The notes: generated by a model from the sequence alone, not told the origin. A DNA stretch of 64,000 bases from Spartobacteria bacterium (GCA_003167555.1 PMSN01000012.1:62001-126000); one strand, 5' to 3'. Numbered from the stretch's first letter, positions 44,471-53,641 are shown. Made by a program: numbers and translations.

Positions 44471-45826
44471 ATGGAATTTCGCGTAAAACGGGCGCCTCGC
44501 ATCGAGGCCGAAATCACGGTGCCGGGCGACAAGAGCATCTCGCATCGCGCTGTTATCATCAGCTCGCTCTCGAATGGCGTGTGCGTTTTGCGTGGATTTC
44601 TCGCGAGCGACGATTGCCTGCGAACCGTGCAGGCCTTGCGCGCGCTCGGAATCAAGATCGAGCATCCCGAGCCGGACATGCTCATCGTGCATGGGAAAAA
44701 GCGTCTGCTCACCGCGCCGGCTGGAGAAATCGATTGCGGCAATTCCGCCACCACCATGCGCCTCCTCGCTGGACTCCTCGCGGGCCAGAGTTTCGACAGC
44801 CGCCTCGTGGGCGGCGCCACGCTCTCGGCCCGCCCGATGGATCGCGTCATTCTCCCGCTGCGCAAAATGGGCGCGAACATCGTCGCCGAAGGTCCAGGCG
44901 AAACCGCGCCGGTGAAAATTCACGGAGTGAAACTCCGCGGGGCCCGGCACGAATTATCAGTCGCCAGCGCGCAGGTGAAAAGCGCGTTGCTTCTCGCCGG
45001 TCTTTTCGCCAAGGGAAAAACCACGGTCAAAGAACCCTCTCAGAGCCGCAACCATACGGAGCTGATGTTGGATTATTATCTGGTCCGCACGGTGCGTGAG
45101 GAGAACGACGGAGGCATCAGCATCTTCGGCGATCAAGTTCCCGAATCGCGCGATTTTCTCATTCCCGGAGATATTTCCTCGGCCGCTTTCTGGCTCGTCG
45201 CGGCTGGCGCGCAACCGGGCGGACATTTGCTGGTACGCCACACGGGTTTAAACGACACGCGCACCGCGCTGCTCGGTGTTCTCATTCGCATGGGCGCGCA
45301 GGTGCGCGAAGCGATCGAGGAGGTCGATCAGGTCGAGCCGCGCGGCACTGTGGAAATAACCGGCGTGCCGCTCAAAGGCACCGTCATTCAAGGCAGGGAA
45401 ATTCCGCAGCTCATCGATGAGTTGCCGATCCTCGCCGTGGCGGGCGCCTTGGCGAGCGGGCCGACGATTATCCGGCACGCGCAGGAGTTACGGGTGAAAG
45501 AAAGCGACCGGATCGCGGCCATCGCGCATAATTTGCGGGCGATGGGCGTGCAAGTCGTCGAGCAGAGCGACGGCCTTGAGATCCAAGGTGGCGCCACGCT
45601 CCGCGGCGCGCGCGTCGCAAGCTTCGGCGATCATCGCATCGCCATGGCTTTTGCGATCGCGGGAATGTTTGCGGAAGGCGAAACGATCGTGCAGGACGTC
45701 GAGTGCGTGCGCGAGTCCTACCCGGGGTTCGAGAAAACTCTGGATGAATTCGTGAGCTCGAAACGTGTGCGCCTGACGACTCCCGTGATCAGCTCTCTCA
45801 CCCCAACGAAAACAGACGAAGAATGA
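44471..45826 (+). CDS. aroA: 3-phosphoshikimate 1-carboxyvinyltransferase (EPSP synthase)
   Basis: Transfers the enolpyruvyl group to shikimate-3-phosphate. The 451-residue protein has VPGDKSISHRAVIISSLSNG at the N-terminus, GNSATTMRLLAGLLAG, GGATLSARPMDRVILPLRKM, SAQVKSALLLAGLF, DISSAAFWLVAAGA, PILAVAGALASG and LRVKESDRIAAIA. The PGDKSISHR and SAQVKSALLLA motifs are those of the class II type (as in Gram-positives and Agrobacterium CP4) rather than the E. coli type. Its TGA overlaps the cmk ATG by 4 bp. Confidence 0.96.
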   Translation: MEFRVKRAPRIEAEITVPGDKSISHRAVIISSLSNGVCVLRGFLASDDCLRTVQALRALGIKIEHPEPDMLIVHGKKRLLTAPAGEIDCGNSATTMRLLAGLLAGQSFDSRLVGGATLSARPMDRVILPLRKMGANIVAEGPGETAPVKIHGVKLRGARHELSVASAQVKSALLLAGLFAKGKTTVKEPSQSRNHTELMLDYYLVRTVREENDGGISIFGDQVPESRDFLIPGDISSAAFWLVAAGAQPGGHLLVRHTGLNDTRTALLGVLIRMGAQVREAIEEVDQVEPRGTVEITGVPLKGTVIQGREIPQLIDELPILAVAGALASGPTIIRHAQELRVKESDRIAAIAHNLRAMGVQVVEQSDGLEIQGGATLRGARVASFGDHRIAMAFAIAGMFAEGETIVQDVECVRESYPGFEKTLDEFVSSKRVRLTTPVISSLTPTKTDEE

Positions 45827-46470
45827 CGACCCGTATCGTCGCGATCGACGGTCCCGCGGCGTCCGGCAAGAGCAGCGTCGCGCGGGAACTGGCCCGACAG
45901 ATTGGTTTCGATTATGTGAACTCGGGCGCGATGTATCGCGCGGTGACCTGGCACGTTTTGCAGCGTGGAATCAATCCGGCCGACAGCAACGCCGTCGTGC
46001 GTCTCTTGGAGGAATCGCGCATCGATTGCGATCTGGTGCAGGGCGATTCCCGCATTTCGATCGATGGCGTCGACCCGGCCGAACATCTGCGTGACGATCG
46101 CGTGAACGAGGAAGTGTCGCGCATCAGCAGCATCCCGCGCGTCCGGGAAATCCTTGTCACCGAAATGCGCGGCTACGCAAAAGATCGCGACATCGTGATG
46201 GAAGGGCGCGATATCGGCTCGGTGGTTTTCCCCGAGACGCCCTACAAGTTTTACATCGACGCGTCCCCCGAGGTCCGGCTGCGCCGGCGCATTGCCCAAG
46301 GCCACCGCGACCAGATCGCGGCGCGCGATCGGGTCGATTCCTCACGGCGCGCGTCGCCGTTGATCATCGCGGAGGATGCCCTCGTCATCGACAGCTCGAA
46401 CCTGACCATCGAAGGCGTCGTCGGCGAAATCATCGGCCGGCTGAAAATGAAAGGGATGATCATTAGTTAA
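45823..46470 (+). CDS. cmk: Cytidylate kinase
   Basis: Phosphorylates (d)CMP. 215 residues with IDGPAASGKSSVARELARQI (P-loop), FDYVNSGAMYRAVTWHVL, EEVSRISSIPRVRE, GRDIGSVVFPETPYKFYIDA and RDRVDSSRRASPL (LID arginines). Translationally coupled to aroA; plsC follows after a 77-bp repeat. The aroA-cmk-plsC order is found in several Gram-positive and PVC-type genomes. Confidence 0.95.
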   Translation: MTTRIVAIDGPAASGKSSVARELARQIGFDYVNSGAMYRAVTWHVLQRGINPADSNAVVRLLEESRIDCDLVQGDSRISIDGVDPAEHLRDDRVNEEVSRISSIPRVREILVTEMRGYAKDRDIVMEGRDIGSVVFPETPYKFYIDASPEVRLRRRIAQGHRDQIAARDRVDSSRRASPLIIAEDALVIDSSNLTIEGVVGEIIGRLKMKGMIIS

Positions 46471-46542
46471 CGAATTGGCGAATGAGCGAATTAACGATTG
46501 CCGATAATCATTCGCTAATTCACTAAGTCGTTAATTCGCTAA
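46471..46542. repeat. AT-rich inverted repeat, family G copy 1 (ATTCGCTAATTC type)
   Basis: CGAATTGGCGAATGAGCGAA TTAACGA pairs with TCGTTAATTCGCTAAG, both much lower in GC than the surroundings. A second copy is at 59611-59682. Confidence 0.75.
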
Positions 46543-46547
46543 GTATT

Positions 46548-47162
46548 TTGAATCCTTATTACTGGTTCTGCTATAACCTGGTCCGGTTGGTCGGCCGGAT
46601 TTTCTTCCGGCTGCGCGTCGTGCATCGCGAACGGATGATCAATCATGGGCCGGTGATTTTGGCGTCGAACCACCAGAGCTATCTCGATCCGCCGCTCGTG
46701 GGCAGCGTTTGCGATCGCGCGATTTTTTTTCTCGCGAAAAAAACGCTCCTAAAAGGGCCGGTATTTGGCTGGCTTTTGCCGAAGCTAAATGTGATCCCGG
46801 TCGATCAGGAAGGGAAAGATCGTATTGCGCTCAAGGCGTTGATTCGCATCCTGAAGGCGGGCGAAGGGACGCTGGTTTTCCCCGAAGGCGGCCGCACCAC
46901 CGATGGTAACCTGCAACCGGCTTTGCCCGGCGTGGGGCTCGTCATCGCGAAGACGCTGGCCCCGGTCGTGCCGGTGCGGATTTTCGGCGCGTACGAAGCG
47001 TGGCCCATCGGACAGGATTGGTTTCGTTTTGGACGCATAACGGTTGTCATCGGCACACCGATTCATTTCACCGAGGCCGATCTGGAGCCGCGCGGCAAAG
47101 ATCTTTATCTGCGTTTGAGTCAGCGCGTCATGGACGCGATCGCGGCGCTTTCGCTCGATTGA
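46548..47162 (+). CDS. plsC: 1-acyl-sn-glycerol-3-phosphate acyltransferase
   Basis: Makes phosphatidic acid in the inner membrane. 204 residues from TTG 46548 (no ATG fits; MNPYYWFCYNLVRLVGRIFF as read). An N-terminal hydrophobic segment precedes NHQSYLDPPLVGS (the HxxxxD catalytic motif), FFLAKKTLLKGPVFGW, VFPEGGRTTDG (glycerol-phosphate site) and PVRIFGAYEAWP. The repeat upstream separates it from cmk. Confidence 0.92.
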   Translation: MNPYYWFCYNLVRLVGRIFFRLRVVHRERMINHGPVILASNHQSYLDPPLVGSVCDRAIFFLAKKTLLKGPVFGWLLPKLNVIPVDQEGKDRIALKALIRILKAGEGTLVFPEGGRTTDGNLQPALPGVGLVIAKTLAPVVPVRIFGAYEAWPIGQDWFRFGRITVVIGTPIHFTEADLEPRGKDLYLRLSQRVMDAIAALSLD

Positions 47163-47163
47163 C

Positions 47164-47400
47164 TTGCGTTTCGCGCAGCGGACGGTGCGGCAAGTGGAAC
47201 GGTCGAACGGCAAAGAGACTGTGGCGGATTCCTCGCCCGCGCCGCGCAACGGTGTGCGCTTGATGATCGTTATCCTTGTTGCGATGGCGCTGCTCGCGAT
47301 TTACGCCAACGTCCAGAAAGCCCGGCGTGACAAGATCGAGAATACGGCAATCATTCCGGTGCCGAGCGCCAGCGCGCCGGCTGCATCTCCCGTGCGTTGA
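47164..47400 (+). CDS. Small single-pass membrane protein
   Basis: A 78-residue frame directly after plsC (one base after its stop) starting at TTG 47164; GTG 47194 is an alternative start. It contains one membrane segment (VRLMIVILVAMALLAIYANV) and an Ala/Pro/Ser-rich tail. No family recognised. Confidence is limited by the weak start. Confidence 0.45.
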   Translation: MRFAQRTVRQVERSNGKETVADSSPAPRNGVRLMIVILVAMALLAIYANVQKARRDKIENTAIIPVPSASAPAASPVR

Positions 47401-47478
47401 TTCAACACGCCGTCGCGGATGCTGGCCGCAGCGCAGTTTCATTCGAATAACGAGGAGCCGTCCCGGTCTAATCCCACA

Positions 47479-49644
47479 ATGAAAAAGTTTTGCATTTTCC
47501 CGGTCATCGCAGCGCTCGCATTTTTTGTCTCCTGCGAGAAACCGCAATCGGAGGACGAAAAGAAGGCTGAAGTCGAGCGCCAGGTGCAGGAACGGCTCGC
47601 GGCTGAGCGGCAGACAGACGAGGCAAAACGCCTTGCCCAACAGCAGGCCGACTTGGACGCGCGTGAAAAAGCGCTGGCTGAAAAAGAAGCCGCGGCGGTC
47701 GCGGCGACGCCAACCGAGGCGCCCACTGTGACAGAAGCGCCCGCAGTGACCGAGGCGGTGCAGGAGACCACGCAGGACACTTCGGAAAAACGCGAGACCA
47801 CGGAGACGTCCGAAAAGCGCTCGGCTGGTTCTTACGGCATGTTTTACCAGAAGCTGGAACCGTATGGAGCCTGGCGGGAAACATCGGACTACGGTTATGT
47901 CTGGCAACCGCGCGAGGCCGAGGCAGCGGGCGGTTGGAGGCCCTACACAGATGGCCGCTGGGTCTATTCCGATGCCGGCTGGACCTGGATGTCGGAAGAG
48001 CCATTCGGTTGGGCCACCTATCATTACGGTCGATGGGTGCGGCTGAGCCGTGTTGGCTGGGTCTGGGTGCCCGGCGATGAATGGGCGCCGGCCTGGGTCT
48101 CGTGGAGAACGAGCAAGGATTACGTCGGCTGGGCGCCGTTGCCGCCGGAAGCGCGCTTCGATCGTCGCAGCGGCATCCGGAACTGGGCGGATAATTATTA
48201 CGACATCGGACCCGACCAATACGCCTTCGTGCCGACAAATGAATTCACTTCGGAGCGCGTCCGGCGCGTCGTCGTTCCAGCTGAGCGGAATGTCACGATC
48301 GTGCTTGAGACGACGAATGTCACCAACATCACCTACACGAATACGACGATCGTGAACGAAGGACCGAACTACGAGGAGATGCGCTCCCGCAGCCAGCGGC
48401 CCATCGAGCGTTATCGTTTGCGGCGGCATGCGGAGTTGGATGGAGCGACGTTGCAGGCGCGGGTTCGCGGCGACGAGATCGACATTTCAGCGCCCGTGAT
48501 AACCAGAGTGCCGGGAATCGATCGACCGCAGAGGGTAAAAGAAACGATCGTTAAAATCGCGATTGATACGGGCTGGAATGCGATCGCCGATCGTTCCGCC
48601 GCGGACCGCGCTCGGAAGAAAATCAAATCGGAAGCCACGCCGCCGCCAAACGCGCCTTCGAAAACATTTGTGAAACCGGAGATAACTCCGAGCGCGCCCG
48701 CGACAACTGCGACGCCGGTAGCGACCGCATCACCTGCCGTAACGGCAACGAAGCCTGCGGTGAGCGCCACTCCTGTCGCGACCGCGACGCCGGTGGCAAC
48801 GGCAACAATTGCTCCGGCCGCCAGCGCGACTGCGTCGGCGTCGCCTCGGGTGCGCCCGGTTCGTCCATCGCCCACGGCTTCAGTCTCACCTGCAATATCC
48901 AGTTCACCGCTGGCTACGGCAACGCCGCGGACAACTCCCACCGCGATTGTGCCATCTCCAACGCCGCGCCCGACAGCATCCGTTTCGCCTCCAGTCACGC
49001 GGCCACTGCCGTCGATCTCTGTAAGGCCGCGTCCGTCGGCAACGGTTTCTCCGATCGCGACTCCCATATTGCGGACCTCCCCGGTCACGGCGTCGCCTTC
49101 TGTCACGCCGACACAACCTGAGGAACAAATTCCTTCCAACCCAAGTTCCGCCGCGCAGAAAGCCGAACTGCAACGCGAGCTGGACGAAATGCGCAAAGCG
49201 AAAACGCTCCAGAACAAATCGCCGGCCGCTCCGGAGCGTCCGGTAACGCCGTTCCCCACTCAGGCGCCACCGCGAGTTGTGCCGACTCCCGCCACCACAC
49301 CGTCGCCTCGGCCAACGTCGCTGCGGTCGACCGAACCGACAGTGAAAGAGCTTCCGGCTTCGACTCCGGTCGCGAAATCGATCGTGACTCCGCGGCCCAC
49401 GCCGCGACCCGCGATTACAACCCCGCCGCCTGTGCGAGAAACCACGACCACCGTGACCACGCCCGTGCCGACGGCGCCGATTCGCAATATTCCCCGGCCA
49501 CCCACTCATGCTCCAGCGAGGGAACCGAACGAACTGAACGCGAGCCCGTCTCCAGCTTCCGCGCCCTTATCGAACGAGGCCAACGCGAGGAACAAACGAC
49601 CGAACGTAAAACCAACGTCAACACCGACGCCCGCGTCCCAGTAG
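47479..49644 (+). CDS. Large lipoprotein with aromatic WRPY repeat domain (DUF6600-like) and Pro/Thr-rich tail
   Basis: ATG 47479 begins a lipoprotein signal (MKKFCIFPVIAALAFFVSCE). The order is: charged helix (KKAEVERQVQERLAAERQTD, ~25-75), a Trp/Tyr-rich domain (~115-265: LEPYGAWRETSDYGYVWQP, GGWRPYTDGRWVYSDAGW, GWATYHYGRWVRLSRVGW, APAWVSWRTSKDYVGWAPL), a beta-rich region, then ~330 residues of Pro/Thr/Val/Ser low complexity. The aromatic domain matches, from memory, DUF6600 proteins. It probably stretches across or out of the envelope. The 3' end meets the convergent ligase gene with 10 bp between stops. Confidence 0.75.
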   Translation: MKKFCIFPVIAALAFFVSCEKPQSEDEKKAEVERQVQERLAAERQTDEAKRLAQQQADLDAREKALAEKEAAAVAATPTEAPTVTEAPAVTEAVQETTQDTSEKRETTETSEKRSAGSYGMFYQKLEPYGAWRETSDYGYVWQPREAEAAGGWRPYTDGRWVYSDAGWTWMSEEPFGWATYHYGRWVRLSRVGWVWVPGDEWAPAWVSWRTSKDYVGWAPLPPEARFDRRSGIRNWADNYYDIGPDQYAFVPTNEFTSERVRRVVVPAERNVTIVLETTNVTNITYTNTTIVNEGPNYEEMRSRSQRPIERYRLRRHAELDGATLQARVRGDEIDISAPVITRVPGIDRPQRVKETIVKIAIDTGWNAIADRSAADRARKKIKSEATPPPNAPSKTFVKPEITPSAPATTATPVATASPAVTATKPAVSATPVATATPVATATIAPAASATASASPRVRPVRPSPTASVSPAISSSPLATATPRTTPTAIVPSPTPRPTASVSPPVTRPLPSISVRPRPSATVSPIATPILRTSPVTASPSVTPTQPEEQIPSNPSSAAQKAELQRELDEMRKAKTLQNKSPAAPERPVTPFPTQAPPRVVPTPATTPSPRPTSLRSTEPTVKELPASTPVAKSIVTPRPTPRPAITTPPPVRETTTTVTTPVPTAPIRNIPRPPTHAPAREPNELNASPSPASAPLSNEANARNKRPNVKPTSTPTPASQ

Positions 49645-49654
49645 CGACCTTGAT

Positions 49655-52357
49655 TTAGCTGGCGGCGTCCGTGCTGTTGGTGCGTTGATTCGCGAGCGAC
49701 CGCGCGTAGGCCAGCGTGTCGATCGCTTCCAACGTTTTATCACGCCGAATGGCTTTGATGCGGGGAAAGCGCAGCGCCAGTCCGCTCGCGTGTCGCGTGC
49801 TCGGCTGGATCGAATCGAACGCGATTTCGAGCACGGTGTCGGGTTTCACCTCGCGATAACGGCCGCGATTCTTGATCGTCTGTTTTTTGAAATGCTCGGT
49901 CAACTCGGCGATCTCGACATCAGTCAGACCGCTGTAGGCTTTTCCAATCGTGGATAGCTCGCCGGTTTCCTCATCGCGAACCGCGAAAGTGTAGTCGCTC
50001 AAAACATGATTGCGCTTGCCGTGCCCCAGCTCTGCCGCGACGACGACGACGTCGAGTGTGGCCAGTTCCTTCTTTAGTTTGAACCAGAACATTCCGCGCC
50101 GGCCGGGGGAATAAATGCTGCCGGGATCTTTCACCATCAGGCCTTCATTCAACCGGCGGCGCGCGAGCTGGAAAGCGTCTTCGATCTCTTCCGCTGAATG
50201 CGCGGGATAAACTTCCGCGACTTGGAATTGCGGCGGCAACTTTATCTCGCGCAGGCGATCGCGCCGTTCCCGCAGCGGCTTTCGCAGGAACGATTGCCCG
50301 TTTTTCCAAAGCAGATCGAACGCGACGAAAACGACGGGGACATCAGCGGACGCCGCCGCGAATAGATCAGCGCCTTCACTTTTGCGGCCGAGACGTTTTT
50401 GCAGATCGAAAAAGGTGAGCTTCTTGCCCAGCTCGAACGCCATGATCTCGCCGTCGAGAATGATTTCGTCTTCAAACGCCCGGGCTTGCTCAGCCAGCTC
50501 GGCGAACTGGTCCGTCATGCGGCGAAGGTCGCGCGAAAATATTTCTACGCGCGTCGCGCTGCGGTGAAGCTGCGCGCGAATTCCATCGAATTTGTCTTCA
50601 ACGTAGACGGTTGGTGCAGTTCCATCACTTTCTTGCGCGAACCGCGCCCAGATCGATTCCGCTGTCGGCTCCGGACTCGCCAGCATGCATTTGATGGGCC
50701 GGAAGAGGGACAGCTCCGCGTGTTGCAATTCGCCTTTGAGCGCCAGCACGGCTGTTTCGCCGATGTCGCCCAAGAGCATGTTCGCCTCTTTCACATCATC
50801 GAGCGGAGCGGCGAAGGCCGAGGAGATCGCCTCTTCGACCAGGCCTTCGCGCAAGCCGATGCGAAGATCGCCGGTGAGGATCTTGATGACATACTGTCCT
50901 TCGCGCGCCGACAATTTCACCAAGCGTCCCTGGAGAGTCTCGGTTTTCGCCAGCGGCCCGCGCGCTTTGTGCAGCGATTCGAAAAATTCCCGTGAAGCGG
51001 TTAGCGCGAACGGCTCCGGAACCGTCCGGCCTTCGAGCGTTTCCAAAGCGGTCTTGCCTGCGTCCCCGTGGGAACTCGCGATGCGCCGAAATTCCGTTTC
51101 GCTCAGCTTCGCCGCGCCGAGCAAGGCGCGCTGGATCACCGCCCAGCCCGCCTGAAGTGTGCGCAGATCATTTTGCGGAAATGGTTTCCCGGTGAAATAA
51201 ATCGCGGCAATGGAGAGCTCCGCGGGATCGAGCGTGCGCAAATATTCCGCGAGCAACCGCACTTTCTCGAGCTTGGCCGGTTTCGCAGCGATCACTTCTC
51301 CCACCTCGGCGAACGTTCGAAATTCCGAGTCGATTTCCGTCGACGATTCGCGCGCCACCGGGATAGTGCTCGCGCGGAACGTTCCGAGCGTTAACTCGAG
51401 TTGGTTGTGGCCGGTCAGCGCCCACGCTTCCACGCCGCGATCGCGCAGATCGCGCGCGAACTCGGTCGCAAATCCATGCAGCGTCAGGACGCGTTGCGGC
51501 TGGACCAGTTCCACATAGCGCAAGAGATCGGAGTAATCCGCGTGATCCGAGAGCGGAAACGCCGCGTCGACCTGATAGCGATAGACGGCGTTCTGATCGA
51601 TCGCCCAGCCGCTGATCATCGCGACACGTTTGTTCCGAATTCTCTCGAGCATCTGGGAACGGTTAGCGCTCGGCGGACAAATCAAGACCTTGCCCTCGAC
51701 CGCGTCCGCCTTGTAGCGCTCGTATTCGCAAAACGATTGCCCGAATTGCTCGTAGATCCGCGTCATCTGATGGACGGAGCCGTGCAGCATCGGCTTCAAT
51801 CCCGCCCCGGCAAGCGAGCAAAGAATTTCCTGCGCTTTGCCTAACGAATAGCCGAGCAGCACCGGGACGGCGCCGCTCTCGAGCGTATCCTGGCAAAATG
51901 CCACGATCTGGCCGACGACTTCGTCCGTCGGCGGCAGGCGATAGCGGGGCAAACCGTAAGTGGTTTCCATGATCAACGTCTCGGCCGGCCGCCATTCCGC
52001 CGGCTCGGCGGAGCGGCCGGGACGCAGTTTGAAATCGCCGGTGTAAAGGAGCGAGCCGCTCGCGGTCTCGAGAAAGAACTGGGCCGAACCGAAAATGTGA
52101 CCGGCTGGAAGAAGCGTGAGATCGAGGCCGCGAATGGCGGTGCGCTCGCCAAAGGGAACAATGTGCTCGTGGCGCTTTCCCGGGAGGCGCGCCTGCATGA
52201 GACGCGCGGTTCGCTCCGAAACAACGATCTCATCATGAGCGGCGATGTGATCGCTGTGCGCATGCGAGACGAACGCGAACGGTTTTCGGTCCCATGGATC
52301 GAGCCAAAGATCCTCGTTCGGCAGATAAATGCCGCGCTCATAACGGACTTTGATCAC
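49655..52357 (-). CDS. MBL-fold nuclease fused to ATP-dependent DNA ligase
   Basis: One 900-residue frame from GTG 52357. Residues ~1-325: metallo-beta-lactamase nuclease of the ligase-associated exonuclease type, with SHAHSDHI (His32, His34, Asp36, His37), LLPAGHIFGSAQFFLE, LLYTGDFKLRPG and FPLSDHADYSDLL. Residues ~350-880: ATP-dependent DNA ligase with an N-terminal helical domain, nucleotidyltransferase motif I EDKFDGIRAQ (Lys589), LDGEIMAF (motif III), VFVAFDLLW, GLMVKDPGS (motif IV), MFWFKLKKE (motif V), then an OB domain. In other bacteria these are two neighbouring genes of a DNA repair cluster with a DEXH helicase and a phosphoesterase; neither partner is here. Confidence 0.93.
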   Translation of the reverse strand: MIKVRYERGIYLPNEDLWLDPWDRKPFAFVSHAHSDHIAAHDEIVVSERTARLMQARLPGKRHEHIVPFGERTAIRGLDLTLLPAGHIFGSAQFFLETASGSLLYTGDFKLRPGRSAEPAEWRPAETLIMETTYGLPRYRLPPTDEVVGQIVAFCQDTLESGAVPVLLGYSLGKAQEILCSLAGAGLKPMLHGSVHQMTRIYEQFGQSFCEYERYKADAVEGKVLICPPSANRSQMLERIRNKRVAMISGWAIDQNAVYRYQVDAAFPLSDHADYSDLLRYVELVQPQRVLTLHGFATEFARDLRDRGVEAWALTGHNQLELTLGTFRASTIPVARESSTEIDSEFRTFAEVGEVIAAKPAKLEKVRLLAEYLRTLDPAELSIAAIYFTGKPFPQNDLRTLQAGWAVIQRALLGAAKLSETEFRRIASSHGDAGKTALETLEGRTVPEPFALTASREFFESLHKARGPLAKTETLQGRLVKLSAREGQYVIKILTGDLRIGLREGLVEEAISSAFAAPLDDVKEANMLLGDIGETAVLALKGELQHAELSLFRPIKCMLASPEPTAESIWARFAQESDGTAPTVYVEDKFDGIRAQLHRSATRVEIFSRDLRRMTDQFAELAEQARAFEDEIILDGEIMAFELGKKLTFFDLQKRLGRKSEGADLFAAASADVPVVFVAFDLLWKNGQSFLRKPLRERRDRLREIKLPPQFQVAEVYPAHSAEEIEDAFQLARRRLNEGLMVKDPGSIYSPGRRGMFWFKLKKELATLDVVVVAAELGHGKRNHVLSDYTFAVRDEETGELSTIGKAYSGLTDVEIAELTEHFKKQTIKNRGRYREVKPDTVLEIAFDSIQPSTRHASGLALRFPRIKAIRRDKTLEAIDTLAYARSLANQRTNSTDAAS

Positions 52358-52454
52358 GCGAAAAAATTACGCGCGAAACCGAGTGGGCGAAACTGGCATT
52401 CGACGGCTCGCGGTTGCATTGACGGTGTATTGCGATTCCCTTTCCGTAATCCTG

Positions 52455-53024
52455 ATGAAGTTTGCGACGTTATTTTTCCTGGCCGCCTTGAGCAGCGGTT
52501 TGGCGGCGAGTGAGCCAAAGGTAATCCCAAAAGTCCTGGCGAAGGTCAACGCGTTGCCAATGGCCTTGAGCAATGATTTCGAGTTCCGGAAAACCAAGCT
52601 TTTTTACCTGAACGAAAATCCTCCCAAGGCCAAGAAATCCCTTTCTTCATCGCTCTCGAGCAATCCGAATAACCCAACGGCAGGAATCGCGGAAGCTTCG
52701 CTCGGCTTCGAGCGCACTTACCGGATGTATGGCGCGCTTACCGGAGCGGACCAGCGCCAGCGTTTCGGCAACTATTTCGATTTCTTCTTGCGCGTGAAAC
52801 GGCCGGCCAACGTGACGGTGCGGCTGGAGTATCGCCAGGAGAAGCTGCGTTCCTTTGTGCAAGCGCGGGAGATTTCCTACGAAAACGTGAAGGGCAATCT
52901 CAAGACGGAGTTTGCCATTATCGGCGACGATTATTTCAATGACGGCCGGGTCATTTCCTGGCGTTGTTTGTTGATCGAGAACGGCCGAATCGTCGCCGAG
53001 AACCGTTCCTATCTATGGGAATGA
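52455..53024 (+). CDS. Exported protein of unknown function
   Basis: ATG 52455 begins a signal peptide (MKFATLFFLAALSSGLAASE) of a 189-residue product. The mature protein has a ~100-residue beta-rich part: RQRFGNYFDFFLRVKRPANV, VRLEYRQEKLRSFVQAREIS, TEFAIIGDDYFNDGRVISWR, LIENGRIVAENRSYLW. It resembles a small immunoglobulin-like fold but I do not recognise a family. It is divergent from the ligase gene. Confidence 0.65.
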   Translation: MKFATLFFLAALSSGLAASEPKVIPKVLAKVNALPMALSNDFEFRKTKLFYLNENPPKAKKSLSSSLSSNPNNPTAGIAEASLGFERTYRMYGALTGADQRQRFGNYFDFFLRVKRPANVTVRLEYRQEKLRSFVQAREISYENVKGNLKTEFAIIGDDYFNDGRVISWRCLLIENGRIVAENRSYLWE

Positions 53025-53072
53025 GACCGCTGTCGGGGCGGCCTGGCAGCTGCTAGAGGAAGTGCTGTTGGT

Positions 53073-53100
53073 TTGACAGCCCCTAGTGCGATCTTATATT
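53073..53100 (+). promoter_or_regulatory. Near-consensus sigma70 promoter before the STAS gene
   Basis: TTGACA (53073-53078, perfect), 16-bp spacer, TATATT (53095-53100, 5/6). This overlaps a possible TTG start, arguing that the STAS protein instead starts at GTG 53112, about 12 bp after the -10 box. Confidence 0.6.
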
Positions 53101-53111
53101 TCCTACACGCA

Positions 53112-53624
53112 GTGCAGTCGTCAATTCAAGTCGGGGTAAACGGCAATGCCGTTTGGGTGAAAGTTGAGGGTAAGGGCAGCTTCCTCAATAGCGGCAGCCT
53201 AAAGGAATTCACCCGCGAGATGGTCAACCGCGGCTATCGTGAGTTCGTGGTCGATCTCGAGAACTGCGCGATGATGGATTCCACTTTCATGGGAACAATG
53301 GCCGGCGTCGCGTTGCGTTTGAAGGAACTCGGTCACGGACATCTCCATGTGGTCCATTGCGGCCCGCGCAGTCGCGATCTGCTCACCGGGCTCGGGCTCG
53401 ATCAGATCTTCAGCATTCACGCGAACGGCTCGGCCGCGCCGGAGTGCCAGCTGCTCAAGGGCGGCGCGAACGGATCGCCGGAGGAAAAGAAGCAGCAGAC
53501 CGCGCAAGAGATGCTCGATGCGCACGAAGCGCTCTGCCAGGCGGCGCCGAAAAATCTTTCCCGTTTCAAAGACGTTCTCGATTATCTAAAGCAAGATCTC
53601 CATCACGAGACGCCGTCGAACTGA
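53112..53624 (+). CDS. STAS-domain anti-anti-sigma factor-like protein
   Basis: From GTG 53112 the product is 170 residues with one STAS domain: VWVKVEGKGSFLNSGSLKEF, VVDLENCAMMDSTFMGTMAG (the Ser/Thr segment where phosphorylation occurs in SpoIIAA-like proteins is DSTFMG), and HVVHCGPRSRDLLTGLGLDQ, followed by a charged C-terminal helix. The SpoIIE phosphatase gene starts 17 bp after its stop, so the two form a partner-switching pair. The matching kinase is not in the window. Confidence 0.85.
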   Translation: MQSSIQVGVNGNAVWVKVEGKGSFLNSGSLKEFTREMVNRGYREFVVDLENCAMMDSTFMGTMAGVALRLKELGHGHLHVVHCGPRSRDLLTGLGLDQIFSIHANGSAAPECQLLKGGANGSPEEKKQQTAQEMLDAHEALCQAAPKNLSRFKDVLDYLKQDLHHETPSN

Positions 53625-53641
53625 TCCAGCTCCCGCGGCGC

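Noticed and set aside
49655-52357. LigD-type NHEJ enzyme
   Set aside because: There is no polymerase or PE domain and no ku gene nearby; the nuclease is an MBL fold.
53073-53111. TTG start of the STAS gene
   Set aside because: The TTG is the -35 box of a near-consensus promoter.
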